From NCBI RefSeq assembly GCF_031456545.1, contig NZ_JAVDUV010000001.1, positions 1,054,001-1,118,000 on the forward strand: DNA of 64,000 nt. Reading direction: 5' to 3'. Source of the DNA: Agromyces sp. 3263 (lineage in GTDB: Bacteria; Actinomycetota; Actinomycetes; Actinomycetales; Microbacteriaceae). The notes beneath the pieces were generated by a model. That model did not search any database and was not told where the DNA came from. It was given only the letters and a program-made list of their open reading frames with translations. Both the position numbers and the translations under genes were made by a program. Positions 1 to 8,436 of this stretch are shown here, one piece after another (position 1 is the stretch's first letter; each line of letters begins with the position of its first letter).

Positions 1-1
1 G

Positions 2-967
2 GCGAAGGCGGCCGAGTTGCTCGAGGCCGTCGGGCACACCGGCGGCCCGGTGTCGCACCAGCTCGTCGCCGACATGGCGAGCCACCTCGGCTACTCGCTG
101 CACTACGTCGGCGACCTGCCGCACTCGACCCGCTCGGTCACCGACAAGCGCAACGGTCGCATCTACCTGCCGACCCAGCAGTCGCCGTCGCGCGACTCGC
201 GCTCGCCCATCCTGCAGGCGCTCGCGAGCCACTTGCTCGACCACGACGAGCCCCGCGGCTACGCCGACTTCCTGCGGCAGCGCATCGAGACGAACTACCT
301 GACCGCCGCGATCCTCCTGCCCGAGCAGGCGGCCGTGCGCTACCTCAGCGAGGCGAAGAACCTCAGGCGCATCTCGATGGAGGAGCTGCGCGACCACTTC
401 GCCGTCTCCTACGAGACCGCGGCGCACCGGTTCACGAACCTCGCGACGGCGCGCCTCGACATCCCGGTGCACTTCATGAAGGTGCACGAGTCGGGCACCA
501 TCATCAAGGCGTACGAGAACGACAAGGTGCGCTTCCCGAGCGATGCGCTCGGCGCCGTCGAGGGCACCACGGTGTGCCGCAACTGGACGGCCCGCACCGT
601 CTTCGACGTCGAGGACCGCTTCAGCCCCTGGTACCAGTACACCGACACCTCGTCGGGCACGTTCTGGTGCACCTCGCGCATCGAGAAGGCGAAGGAGGGC
701 GAGTACTCGGTGTCGGTCGGCGTGCCGTTCGAGCACGTGAAGTGGTTCCGTGGACGCGAGACACCCCATCGTGCGGTGTCGGGCTGCCCAGACGAGTCCT
801 GCTGCCGCCGCCCGCCGGTCGACCTGTCCGAGAAGTGGGCGGATGCCTCGTGGCCGGCCGCGCGCACGCCCACATCGCTGCTCGCGGCGCTGCCCACCGG
901 CACGTTCCCCGGCGTCGACCAGACCGAGGTGTACCAGTTCCTCGAGGCGCACGCCCCCCGCGCCTGA
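2..967 (+). CDS. RamB-like short-chain fatty acyl regulator, C-terminal part (5' end outside window)
   Basis: The frame is open from base 2, so the N-terminal XRE helix-turn-helix lies upstream of the window and only about 321 residues are seen. The visible part has the IrrE/ImmA-like fold used as a sensor in RamB-type regulators, followed by the DUF2083-type C-terminal region with a cysteine cluster (GCPDESCCRR) near the end. The HExxH zinc-protease signature expected in IrrE peptidases is replaced by ASHLLDH, so it is probably a ligand or acyl sensor and not a protease. RamB homologues control acetate and propionate genes in actinobacteria; no target gene is visible here. The family is clear, the regulon is unknown. 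Confidence 0.85.
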   Translation, partial: AKAAELLEAVGHTGGPVSHQLVADMASHLGYSLHYVGDLPHSTRSVTDKRNGRIYLPTQQSPSRDSRSPILQALASHLLDHDEPRGYADFLRQRIETNYLTAAILLPEQAAVRYLSEAKNLRRISMEELRDHFAVSYETAAHRFTNLATARLDIPVHFMKVHESGTIIKAYENDKVRFPSDALGAVEGTTVCRNWTARTVFDVEDRFSPWYQYTDTSSGTFWCTSRIEKAKEGEYSVSVGVPFEHVKWFRGRETPHRAVSGCPDESCCRRPPVDLSEKWADASWPAARTPTSLLAALPTGTFPGVDQTEVYQFLEAHAPRA

Positions 968-1127
968 GGGCGAGCGCACGCGGTGACCGCGTGCATCGAA
1001 CTGCGGAAGTGACGGGTCCCGCCGGGCAGGGTGTCCGGCGCCGAACGGATGTCGCGACACCACGGTGCTGGCGGTCCCCGGGCGCGGCGCGGGAGGATGG
1101 AACCCCGACCGCCTTGGAGTGATCGCC

Positions 1128-2576
1128 GTGGGAACGACCGTATTCGAACGCCGCCGGCCGCCGGCATCCGTCGTCGAGCACTCGCTCGCCGAGACGGAGC
1201 ACCGCGTGTTCTGGCTCGACGACCTCAGCGACGACGCGAAGCGGCCACGACCGAGGTTGAGCGGCGAGCGCGTCGCGACCCTCGCGATCGTCGGCGGTGG
1301 CTACACCGGGCTCTGGTCGGCGGCGCTCGCGAAGCGACGCAACCCCGAGGCGCGCGTCGTGCTGCTCGAGGCCAAGTCGATCGGCTGGGCGGCATCCGGT
1401 CGCAACGGCGGTTTCTGCGAGGCGAGCCTCACGCACGGCCGCGAGAACGGGATGTCGCGGTGGCCCGAGGAGATGCCGACCCTCGAGCGCCTGGGCCTCG
1501 AGAACCTCGACGCCATCGAAGCGGCCGAGGCCGAGTTCGGCATGGACTTCGAGTTCGAGCGGAACGGCGCCCTCTCGCTCGCCGTCGAGCCGCACCAGGT
1601 GGCGTGGCTGCGCGAGGAGGTCGCCGCGGCATCCGCTCGTGGCGACGAGAGCGTGCGCTTCCTCGACGAGGCCGACGTACGCGCCGAGGTCGACTCGCCC
1701 ACCTACCTCGCGGCCGCGTGGGACACCCGCGGCAGCGCCATCCTGCACCCGGCGAAGCTCGCGGCCGAGCTCGCCCGCGTGGCCGAGGAGCTCGGCGTGG
1801 AGATCTTCGAGCACTCCCCCGTGCGCCGCATCGACACGCCGGGGTCGACGGGCGCCGTCACCCTCGTCACCGACCGCGGCTGGGTCCTGGCGCAGCGGGC
1901 CGTGCTCGCCACGAACGTGTTCCCGAGCCTGCTGAAGCGCAACCGGCTCATGACGGTGCCCGTCTACGACTACGCGCTCATGACCGAGCCGCTCACCGCC
2001 GAGCAGCTCGCGTCGATCGGATGGTCGAACCGGCAGGGCCTGGGCGACCTCGCGAACCAGTTCCACTACTACCGGCTCTCGCGCGACAATCGCGTGCTCT
2101 TCGGCGGGTACGACGCGGTGTACCACTACGGCCGCCGGGTGCGCGAGCAGTACGAGCACCGGCCCGAGTCGTACGAGCGACTCGCCGCGCACTTCTTCAC
2201 GACCTTCCCGCAGCTCGAGGGCCTGCGGTTCAGCCACCAGTGGGCGGGCGCCATCGACACGAGCACCCGGTTCTGCGCGTTCTTCGGCACCGCCCGCGAC
2301 GACCGCATCGCGTATGCGGCCGGGTTCACCGGGCTCGGGGTCGCCGCCACGAGGTTCGCCGCCGAGGTCATGCTCGACCGGCTCGAGCAGCGCGACAACG
2401 AGCGCACCCGTCTGCGAATGGTGCGCGAGCGCCCGTTGCCGTTCCCGCCCGAACCCGCGGCCGCCATCGGCATCAACGCCACGCGCTGGTCGCTCGACCG
2501 CGCCGATCACACCGAGGGGAGGCGCAACGTGCTGCTCAAGACGCTCGACGCGCTCGGGCTGGGGTTCGACTCATGA
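1128..2576 (+). CDS. FAD-dependent amine/amino acid oxidoreductase (DAO fold, PuuB-like)
   Basis: A 482-residue flavoprotein of the DAO family that would oxidise a C-N bond of an amine or amino acid using FAD and oxygen. The dinucleotide-binding motif GGGYTG is at residues 56-61, followed by the acidic end of beta2 (LLEAKSIGWAASGRNGG), typical of gamma-glutamylputrescine oxidase-like enzymes. The GTG at 1128 is chosen because GGAG lies 8 nt upstream (1116-1119); an upstream in-frame codon at 1065 has no such support. It overlaps the downstream cupin by ATGA, so the two are translationally coupled. The substrate cannot be read from sequence; polyamine derivatives are a reasonable guess given the amine genes elsewhere in the window. 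Confidence 0.85.
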   Translation: MGTTVFERRRPPASVVEHSLAETEHRVFWLDDLSDDAKRPRPRLSGERVATLAIVGGGYTGLWSAALAKRRNPEARVVLLEAKSIGWAASGRNGGFCEASLTHGRENGMSRWPEEMPTLERLGLENLDAIEAAEAEFGMDFEFERNGALSLAVEPHQVAWLREEVAAASARGDESVRFLDEADVRAEVDSPTYLAAAWDTRGSAILHPAKLAAELARVAEELGVEIFEHSPVRRIDTPGSTGAVTLVTDRGWVLAQRAVLATNVFPSLLKRNRLMTVPVYDYALMTEPLTAEQLASIGWSNRQGLGDLANQFHYYRLSRDNRVLFGGYDAVYHYGRRVREQYEHRPESYERLAAHFFTTFPQLEGLRFSHQWAGAIDTSTRFCAFFGTARDDRIAYAAGFTGLGVAATRFAAEVMLDRLEQRDNERTRLRMVRERPLPFPPEPAAAIGINATRWSLDRADHTEGRRNVLLKTLDALGLGFDS

Positions 2577-2968
2577 GTGCCCAAGCTGGGACGTCGGGGC
2601 CGTCGGGCGTCGCGCCGGGCCCACGGCTCGACCCGGGCACCATCGCGGATGCCGCATCCGTCGCCCTCGAGCACCTGCCGGTCGAGGCCGAGCAGGTCAT
2701 CGCCGGCAGCCCGACCACCGGCCACCTCGTGCTCGACGACGACGGCGAGCGCACGGTGGGCGTGTGGGAGATGACCGTGGGAGCGATGCGCGACGTGGAG
2801 GCCGACGAGGTCTTCGTCGTGCTCGCCGGCGCCGCGACGGTGGAGTTCGAGCACCCGCATGCGTCGCCCATCGTGCTCGCCCCCGGATCGGTCGTGCGGC
2901 TCGAGTCGGGCATGCGGACGATCTGGACGGTGCGGCAGACGCTCCGCAAGGTGTACGTCTCGCCGTAG
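2573..2968 (+). CDS. Cupin-domain protein coupled to the FAD oxidoreductase
   Basis: A 131-residue single-domain cupin. The segment from about residue 55 to the end alternates short beta strands and turns (VWEMTVGAM, VFVVLAGAATVEFEH, VLAPGSVVRLESGMRTIW), the usual small cupin barrel of the DUF861 (EutQ/AllE-like) type. Its ATG overlaps the TGA of the preceding gene, so the pair is an operon. Small cupins next to FAD amine oxidases are common and may bind or process the product; no catalytic role can be assigned. The usual metal-binding histidine set is only partly present. Confidence 0.8.
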   Translation: MSAQAGTSGPSGVAPGPRLDPGTIADAASVALEHLPVEAEQVIAGSPTTGHLVLDDDGERTVGVWEMTVGAMRDVEADEVFVVLAGAATVEFEHPHASPIVLAPGSVVRLESGMRTIWTVRQTLRKVYVSP

Positions 2969-3003
2969 GCGAGCACGTCCGTGGCATCCGGCAGACTGGA
3001 CCG

Positions 3004-3561
3004 GTGAACGCCACCGCGCCCTCGGCCGCCGTGACGGCCGTCGCGCGCGACGACGGCCACCGCTTCTCGAAGCCGGTGCGAGCGGAGATCGAGCTCATCG
3101 CGGGCCACGGCATCTCGGGCGACGCCCATGCCGGGGCGACCGTGCGCCGCCGCTCGCGATTCCGCGGCACGTGGACCGAGGTCAACGTGCGCCAGGTCCA
3201 CCTGCTGCAGCGGGAGCTGTTCGACGAGCTCGCGGTCGAGGGGCACGAGGTCGCGCCTGGCGAGCTCGGCGAGAACGTCACCACTCAGGGCGTCGACCTG
3301 CTCGCGCTCCCGCTCGGCACGCGGATCCGCCTCGGCGACTCCGCCGAGGTCGAGCTCACCGGGCTCCGCAATCCGTGCGTGCAGATCGAGCGGTTCCAGT
3401 CGGGCCTGATGAAACGCCTCATCCGGCGCGACCGAGCCGGCGTCACCCACCGCCGGGTGGGCGTCATGGCGATCGTCGTCGAGGGCGGCGTCGTGCGACC
3501 CGGCGACGCCATCACGGTCGAGCTGCCCGACGTGCCGCACGAGCCGCTGCCGGTGCTCTGA
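3004..3561 (+). CDS. MOSC domain-containing protein
   Basis: A 185-residue MOSC protein, a small relative of molybdenum cofactor sulfurase C-terminal domains (YiiM class). GISGDAHAG and the downstream region with GLRNPCVQIERF show the family; Cys125 is the conserved cysteine expected to take part in sulfur transfer or cofactor binding. The GTG start follows a weak -10-like CAGACT at 2992-2997 with a 6-nt gap and no Shine-Dalgarno, suggesting a leaderless message. It lies 35 bp after the cupin and converges on the HxlR gene. Target molecule unknown. Confidence 0.88.
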   Translation: MNATAPSAAVTAVARDDGHRFSKPVRAEIELIAGHGISGDAHAGATVRRRSRFRGTWTEVNVRQVHLLQRELFDELAVEGHEVAPGELGENVTTQGVDLLALPLGTRIRLGDSAEVELTGLRNPCVQIERFQSGLMKRLIRRDRAGVTHRRVGVMAIVVEGGVVRPGDAITVELPDVPHEPLPVL

Positions 3562-3595
3562 CGACGACGGTCGTCCGACCCCGCGGCGCGGTGCG

Positions 3596-4360
3596 TCAGG
3601 CGACGGATGCCGCGGGCGCCCCCGATGCGCCGGCATCCCCACCCTCCCCGGCCTCGGACGAGGCACCGGGTCGGGGGCCGACCGGCTCGATGCGGAACAC
3701 GCGGGTGAAGCGCACGACCGCCTCGGACTCGCCCGCCACCACGCGCACCGCCGAGGGATCGAGGGCGCCGGCGATGAGGTCGCGGAACTCCGCCGGTTCG
3801 AGCACGAGCTCGGCGCCCGCCTCGAACGCCACCTCGGTGAGGTTCCCGCGCCTGGGCTGCGGGAGCGCGCCGGGGCCGATCGGGACGACCTCGAGCGTGC
3901 GGTTCGCCACGACGGCGACCACGGATGCGTCGGCCACGTGCAGCACGTATTCGGTCGGGGGCGCGCCCGCCGCGGCATCCGGTCGGAACGCGGCGCGAAG
4001 CGTCGCCGTCAGGGCGTCGCGGGTGACGACCTCGCCCTCGGCCGGGTCGCCGAGCGCCGACCAGCCCCACCGCTCGAGCCCGTCGATGACCGGCTCGAGG
4101 GCGCGGCCGAGCGGCGTCAGCTCGTAGCCGCCGCGCACGGTCGGAACGCGGCGCACGATGCCGGCTTCCTGCAGCTCCTTCAGCCGGTCGCTCAGGATGT
4201 TCGTCGGGATGCGTGGCAGCCCGGCCTTCAGGTCGCTGTAGCGGCGCGCGCCGACGAGCAGGTCGCGGATGATGAGCAGCGCCCACCGCTCCCCGACCCG
4301 CTCGACGGCTCGTGCCACGCCGCTGTACTGGCCGAGGCCGCGTGCGCCGCGTGTCGCCAT
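3596..4360 (-). CDS. HxlR-family transcriptional regulator with C-terminal extension
   Basis: A 254-residue protein. The first ~105 residues are a winged-helix HxlR domain (RWALLIIRDLLVGARRYSD, TNILSDRLKELQEAGIV, YELTPLGRALEPVI). HxlR proteins are normally about 110-150 residues; here a second domain of ~140 residues follows, with an SCP2-like pattern (ASVVAVVANRTLEVVP, ELVLEPAEFRDLI), which may bind a small hydrophobic ligand. It starts 7 bp after the VOC gene ends, so the two form one minus-strand operon. The palindromes at 4876-4911 upstream of the operon are probable operators, giving autoregulation. HxlR family sure, ligand domain tentative. Confidence 0.85.
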   Translation of the reverse strand: MATRGARGLGQYSGVARAVERVGERWALLIIRDLLVGARRYSDLKAGLPRIPTNILSDRLKELQEAGIVRRVPTVRGGYELTPLGRALEPVIDGLERWGWSALGDPAEGEVVTRDALTATLRAAFRPDAAAGAPPTEYVLHVADASVVAVVANRTLEVVPIGPGALPQPRRGNLTEVAFEAGAELVLEPAEFRDLIAGALDPSAVRVVAGESEAVVRFTRVFRIEPVGPRPGASSEAGEGGDAGASGAPAASVA

Positions 4361-4367
4361 GCGACGC

Positions 4368-4829
4368 TCAGGCCGACGGGGAGGCCGACGCGCCCGCGCC
4401 CTGCTGGGCCAGGTAGGCCTCGGGGCCCATCTCGGCCGCGGCGGGCTCCATGAACAGGAACGAGAGGTTGTTGCCGTCGGGGTCGTCGAGGTCGCGCGAG
4501 TACATGAACCCGTAGTCCTGCGCTTCGCGCGGCTCGGAGCCGCCCGCCGCGAGACCCTTCTCGAGGACCTCGTCGACGGCCTCGCGCGTCTCGCGGCTGA
4601 GTGCGATCGACACCTGGGCCTGGGTCGCGGGGTCGATGACCTGCTTGTCGGTGAACGTGCCGAAGTACTCGCGGGTGAGCACCATGAAGTACACGTTGTC
4701 GTCAAGCACGACGCAGGCGGCGTTCTCATCGGTGAAGTTGGGGTTGATCGAGAACCCGAGCGCCTCGTAGAACGCCTTCGCGCGGTCGAGGTCGGACGTG
4801 GTGAGGTTCACGAAGATGCTGGTGGTCAT
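4368..4829 (-). CDS. VOC-family (glyoxalase/bleomycin resistance-like) protein
   Basis: A 153-residue protein with paired beta-alpha-beta-beta-beta modules (IFVNLTTSDLDRAKAFYEALG, then YGFMYSRDLDDPDGNNLSFLFM). This matches the YyaH/YaeR-like VOC proteins often annotated as lactoylglutathione lyase-like. GGAG is 6 nt before the ATG. It is the first gene of a two-gene operon with an HxlR regulator, an arrangement usual for genes induced by reactive electrophiles such as aldehydes or quinones. The metal-binding residues are incomplete, so true glyoxalase I activity is doubtful. Confidence 0.85.
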   Translation of the reverse strand: MTTSIFVNLTTSDLDRAKAFYEALGFSINPNFTDENAACVVLDDNVYFMVLTREYFGTFTDKQVIDPATQAQVSIALSRETREAVDEVLEKGLAAGGSEPREAQDYGFMYSRDLDDPDGNNLSFLFMEPAAAEMGPEAYLAQQGAGASASPSA

Positions 4830-4875
4830 GGTCTGCTCCAGTGTGGGATCGGTCGGTTCCGGGTTGCGATCATCA

Positions 4876-4911
4876 GCTTGCTCTTTGCAAGCAAACTTGT
4901 CAATAGCAAGT
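4876..4911 (-). promoter_or_regulatory. Tandem palindromes upstream of the VOC-HxlR operon (probable HxlR operators)
   Basis: Two inverted repeats sit 47-82 bp upstream of the VOC start: GCTTGC-N5-GCAAGC (4876-4892) and ACTTG-N7-CAAGT (4895-4911). They share the half-site CTTG/CAAG and are AT-rich in a very GC-rich setting. On the minus strand a TTGACA-like -35 (4898-4903) lies inside the second repeat, so a bound dimer would block polymerase. The assignment to the HxlR regulator comes from position and symmetry. Confidence 0.6.
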
Positions 4912-5007
4912 AACCGGATGCCGCGGGCCGGCTCCCGCGCCGTCCGCCGCCCACCTCGCCACCTCGCCACCTCCCCACCGCCCCGCCGCCCCACCGCCCC
5001 GCCGCCG

Positions 5008-5073
5008 GCGTCGAAACCTTGTCTTACGTGCGCCTCCGCGGGGCATCTTGCACCGAACACAAGGTTTCGACGC
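5008..5073. repeat. 15-bp perfect inverted repeat with 36-nt loop
   Basis: GCGTCGAAACCTTGT (5008-5022) is repeated in inverted order at 5059-5073. It lies 62 bp past the stop of the minus-strand PucR gene, so it could end that transcript, but there is no T-run and the loop is long. The AAACCTTG core is AT-rich compared with its surroundings. It could also be a stand-alone repeat element. Confidence 0.6.
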
Positions 5074-5134
5074 GCGGATGGCGGGCCGGCGGCGGATGGC
5101 GGGCCGCCGGCGGCTTGTGGGCCACCCGGGCCGC

Positions 5135-6835
5135 TCAGCGCACGGCGCTGCGCCGCACGAGCAGGGCGAGGTGCAGCGCGGTGAGCGCCTCGCCGTCGTC
5201 GAGGTCGACCCCGAGCAGGTCCCCGATGAGCGCGAGCCGCTGGTAGAACACCGAGCGCGACAGGTGACTCGCGGCGGCGGCGGCGGTGCGGTTGCCCGGG
5301 TGCGCCAGCATCGCGCCGAGCACGGTGAGCAGGTCGCCCCCGCGCGCCAGGTCGTACTCGATGAGCGGCGCGAGCATCCGCTCGCTGTGCCGCAGCAGCC
5401 GGTGATCGTCGCGCAGCGACGTCACGAGCCGCATGAGGGGCCGGTCCTCTGCGCGGCGAACGACGAGGCCGCGCGCCTCGCGCGGTCTCGGTCCGCGTCC
5501 GAGGTCGATCGCCTCCTGCACCGAGCCGAGCAGGCCGTCGAGTCCGTCGGCGGCCGCGCCCATCGAGACCACCAGCCGGTCGAGGGATGCCGCGTCGCCG
5601 CCCACGAGGGTCGTCGCGAACCCGCGGACCGCCGCGTCCGACAGCTCCCCCGATCCGCCCGGCAGCGAGAGGAGCACGACGCGCGCGCTCGGTCCGGGGA
5701 ACGCGGAGGCGGGCGCCGCCGCATCGATCGCACGTCCGCCGAGGTCCCGCGCCGCGGCATCCGCTGCGCCGTCGACGACGGGAGCACCGGAGACGACCAA
5801 CCCGCGGACCCGGGCGCCGGTGATGGGCAGGCCGGCCGCCTCGAGGCGCGCCACCGCACCGGCGAGCCCGGCGAAGCGACCGGCGAGCAGGCCGTCGACC
5901 AGCCGCTGGCGCCCGATGCGCACCCATTCGTCGGCGGCGCCGTCGGCGAGGCGACCCAGGGCCAGGGCGATCGCGCCCTGTTCGAGCACGCTCGCGCGGC
6001 CCGCCGGGTGCGCCGGCCCTGGCAGTGCGATGAGGTGGCCCCAGCGCACACCGCGGGCCTCGACGGGCACGATCAGCCAGTCGTCGTGGGCGGCGGCGGC
6101 GACGGCTGCCGTGAGCTGCTCCTCGTGCCGGCGATGCGCCAGCCGCGATCGTGCCTCCCAGCCGGAGAAGAGCTCGTGCTCGGCCGCGGGCGGCACCTCG
6201 CTGGCCACCACCTCGTGCGCGAGGTTCTCGAGCACGACCGCCGACCCGAGCGTCTGTGCGAGCTGGTGCACGATGAAGTCGGCGGGCGATCCGCGCAGGC
6301 TCAGGGCGGTGAAGCGCTCCCGCACCTCGTCGCGGGCCCGCAGGGCTGCGGTCTGCTCCGAGATGATGCGGCTGTGCACGGCCTCGGTGAGCGTGACGAA
6401 CTTCACCTCGCGGTGCAGCGCGACGAGCGCGAGGCCGTGCTCGCGAGCAGCGCGCTCGACGACCGTGGGAACGTAGCGGTAGTGCACGCCGAGCTCGAGC
6501 ACGAGCCCCGACAGGCCCGCCTCGACGAGCTCGGCCACGAACGCCTCGAGCTCACGCGGCTCGGTCGGCCAGCCCGAGCCGGTCGAGAGCAGCAGCTCAC
6601 CGCCGACGAGCAGCCGCGCGACGCCCGCGCTGTCGGAGACGTGCACCCAGCGCACGCGAGCGTCGAGCGCACCGTCGCCCGAGAGCACCTCGGGAACGCC
6701 GTGTGCGACCGCCTCCAGCGTGAGGATCTCCCGCACGGTCGGCAGCCCGTCGGCGGCCGTGGAGCTCGCTGCGGTCGCCGCTGGCGCCGTCGGACGATCT
6801 GTTCGGATCGCGTCGTCTTCGCGACGATCTGCCAT
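5135..6835 (-). CDS. PucR-family transcriptional regulator
   Basis: A 566-residue regulator. Residues ~32-160 are the PucR N-terminal ligand domain (TVREILTLEAVAHGVPEVLS, LLLSTGSGW, VPTVVERAAREHGLALVALH). The middle is a GGDEF-like helical domain. The last ~70 residues are the PucR-type helix-turn-helix (VLGAMLAHPGNRTAAAAAS, LSRSVFYQRLALIGDLLGVDL). PucR proteins activate or repress purine, GABA and amine catabolism. It is divergent from mmsA (102 bp apart), so mmsA and its aminotransferase are its likely targets. The ATG at 6835 gives a short Ala/Thr-rich leader; a later start is possible. Confidence 0.92.
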   Translation of the reverse strand: MADRREDDAIRTDRPTAPAATAASSTAADGLPTVREILTLEAVAHGVPEVLSGDGALDARVRWVHVSDSAGVARLLVGGELLLSTGSGWPTEPRELEAFVAELVEAGLSGLVLELGVHYRYVPTVVERAAREHGLALVALHREVKFVTLTEAVHSRIISEQTAALRARDEVRERFTALSLRGSPADFIVHQLAQTLGSAVVLENLAHEVVASEVPPAAEHELFSGWEARSRLAHRRHEEQLTAAVAAAAHDDWLIVPVEARGVRWGHLIALPGPAHPAGRASVLEQGAIALALGRLADGAADEWVRIGRQRLVDGLLAGRFAGLAGAVARLEAAGLPITGARVRGLVVSGAPVVDGAADAAARDLGGRAIDAAAPASAFPGPSARVVLLSLPGGSGELSDAAVRGFATTLVGGDAASLDRLVVSMGAAADGLDGLLGSVQEAIDLGRGPRPREARGLVVRRAEDRPLMRLVTSLRDDHRLLRHSERMLAPLIEYDLARGGDLLTVLGAMLAHPGNRTAAAAASHLSRSVFYQRLALIGDLLGVDLDDGEALTALHLALLVRRSAVR

Positions 6836-6937
6836 CGATCGGGCCTCTCTGCCTCTGTAAGACTCGGGAGTGCCAGCCTAGACGACCATGTCGGCCATTC
6901 TGTCCGACCCACGTCGCCCACGTCACGAAGGACCCGC

Positions 6938-8422
6938 ATGAGCCTCATCCGACACTTCATCAACGGCCGCGAGGTCGCCGACGCCGAGCGCACCGGACCG
7001 GTCTTCAACCCGGCCACCGGCGCGCAGCAGCACGAGGTGGCATTCGCCTCGGTCGGCGAGGTCGAGCAGGCGATCGCCGCGGCATCCGCTGCATTGCCGG
7101 GCTGGCGCGCGACCGGGCTCATCAAGCGCGCCGACGTGTTCTTCAAGCTGCGGCACCTGCTCGTCGAGCGCCAGGGCGAGCTCGCCGCGATCCTCACGAG
7201 CGAGCACGGAAAGGTGCTGTCGGATGCCGCGGGCGAGATCTCGCGCGGCATCGAGAACGTGGAGTTCGCCGCCGGTCTCGTGCACCTGCTGAAGGGCGAG
7301 CACTCCGAGCAGGTCGCGCGCGGCGTCGACGTGCACTCCACGAAGCAGCCCGTCGGCGTGGTCGGCGCGATCACGCCGTTCAACTTCCCGGTCATGGTGC
7401 CGCTGTGGATGGTCGCCTCGGCGATCGCCTGCGGCAACACGGTCGTGCTGAAGCCCTCCGAGAAGGACCCCAGCGCCGCCGTCTTCCTCGCGAAGCTGTT
7501 CCAGGAGGCGGGCCTGCCCGACGGCGTGCTCAACGTCGTGCACGGTGACAAGGTCGCGGTCGACACGATCCTCGACGCCCCCGAGGTGCGCGCGATCTCG
7601 TTCGTCGGCTCGACGCCGATCGCGAAGTCCATCTACGAGCGGGCCGCCGCCAACGGCAAGCGTGTGCAGGCACTGGGCGGTGCGAAGAACCACATGGTGG
7701 TCATGCCCGACGCCGACCTCGAGGGCGCGGCCGACGCCGCGGTCTCTGCGGCCTATGGGTCCGCCGGCGAGCGCTGCATGGCCGTGTCGGTGCTCGTCGC
7801 GGTGGGCGACGTCGCCGACGACCTCGTCGAGGCGGTGCGCAGCCGCATGGGCGCGCTCGTCATCGGCGACGGCACGGATGCCGCGAGCGAGATGGGTCCG
7901 CTCATCACGCGCGAGCACCGCGACAAGGTCGCCTCCTACGTGACGGGCGCCGCGGCCGAAGGCGCGACGGTCGTCGTCGACGGCACCACCCAGAGGTTCG
8001 ACGGCGACGGCTTCTTCGTCGGCGTCTCCCTCGTCGACCACGTGAAGCCGGGCATGAAGGTCTACGACGACGAGATCTTCGGACCGGTGCTCTCGGTGGT
8101 GCGCGTCGAGTCGTATGACGAGGCGGTCGCACTCATCAACGCCAACCGGTTCGCGAACGGCACCGCGATCTTCACCCGCGACGGCGGCACGGCCCGCCAG
8201 TTCGAGTTCGACATCGAGGTGGGCATGGTCGGCGTGAACGTGCCGATCCCCGTGCCCGTCGGCGCCTACTCGTTCGGCGGCTGGAAGAGCTCGCTGTTCG
8301 GCGACTCACACATCTACGGCCCCGAGTCGGTGCACTTCTACACCCGCTCGAAGGTCGTCACCACCCGCTGGCCGAACCCGTCGGAGTCGCAGGTCAACCT
8401 CGGCTTCCCGTCGAACCACTGA
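6938..8422 (+). CDS. mmsA: CoA-acylating methylmalonate-semialdehyde dehydrogenase
   Basis: A 494-residue enzyme converting malonate or methylmalonate semialdehyde plus CoA and NAD to acetyl- or propionyl-CoA, CO2 and NADH. The MmsA signatures are visible: TPFNFPVMVPLWMVASAIA, ALGGAKNHMVVMPDADL, and the catalytic Cys280 in GSAGERCMAVSV. The start has AAGGA 7-8 nt upstream; a much longer open frame upstream is noncoding shadow. It is divergent from PucR and 14 bp upstream of a class III aminotransferase. Together they fit beta-alanine breakdown (beta-alanine to malonate semialdehyde to acetyl-CoA), though valine breakdown is an alternative. Confidence 0.93.
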   Translation: MSLIRHFINGREVADAERTGPVFNPATGAQQHEVAFASVGEVEQAIAAASAALPGWRATGLIKRADVFFKLRHLLVERQGELAAILTSEHGKVLSDAAGEISRGIENVEFAAGLVHLLKGEHSEQVARGVDVHSTKQPVGVVGAITPFNFPVMVPLWMVASAIACGNTVVLKPSEKDPSAAVFLAKLFQEAGLPDGVLNVVHGDKVAVDTILDAPEVRAISFVGSTPIAKSIYERAAANGKRVQALGGAKNHMVVMPDADLEGAADAAVSAAYGSAGERCMAVSVLVAVGDVADDLVEAVRSRMGALVIGDGTDAASEMGPLITREHRDKVASYVTGAAAEGATVVVDGTTQRFDGDGFFVGVSLVDHVKPGMKVYDDEIFGPVLSVVRVESYDEAVALINANRFANGTAIFTRDGGTARQFEFDIEVGMVGVNVPIPVPVGAYSFGGWKSSLFGDSHIYGPESVHFYTRSKVVTTRWPNPSESQVNLGFPSNH

Positions 8423-8436
8423 TCGGAGCCCCGGCC

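Larger units (their letters stand above)
4830..5134. other. Intergenic region between VOC and PucR genes
   Basis: About 305 bp without a gene. It holds the operators at 4876-4911, a C-rich stretch with CCACC/CCGCC runs (4948-5005), and a long-loop inverted repeat (5008-5073). No open frame with convincing codon use is present. Confidence 0.7.

Noticed and set aside
621..2510. Long open frame on the minus strand antisense to the FAD oxidoreductase
   Set aside because: It is a GC-rich shadow: no ribosome site, Arg/Glu/Gly-rich composition without motifs, and the plus strand holds a clear enzyme.
5048..6937. Open extension upstream of mmsA on the plus strand
   Set aside because: It is antisense to the PucR gene and has no family motif; mmsA begins at its own ATG with a ribosome site.
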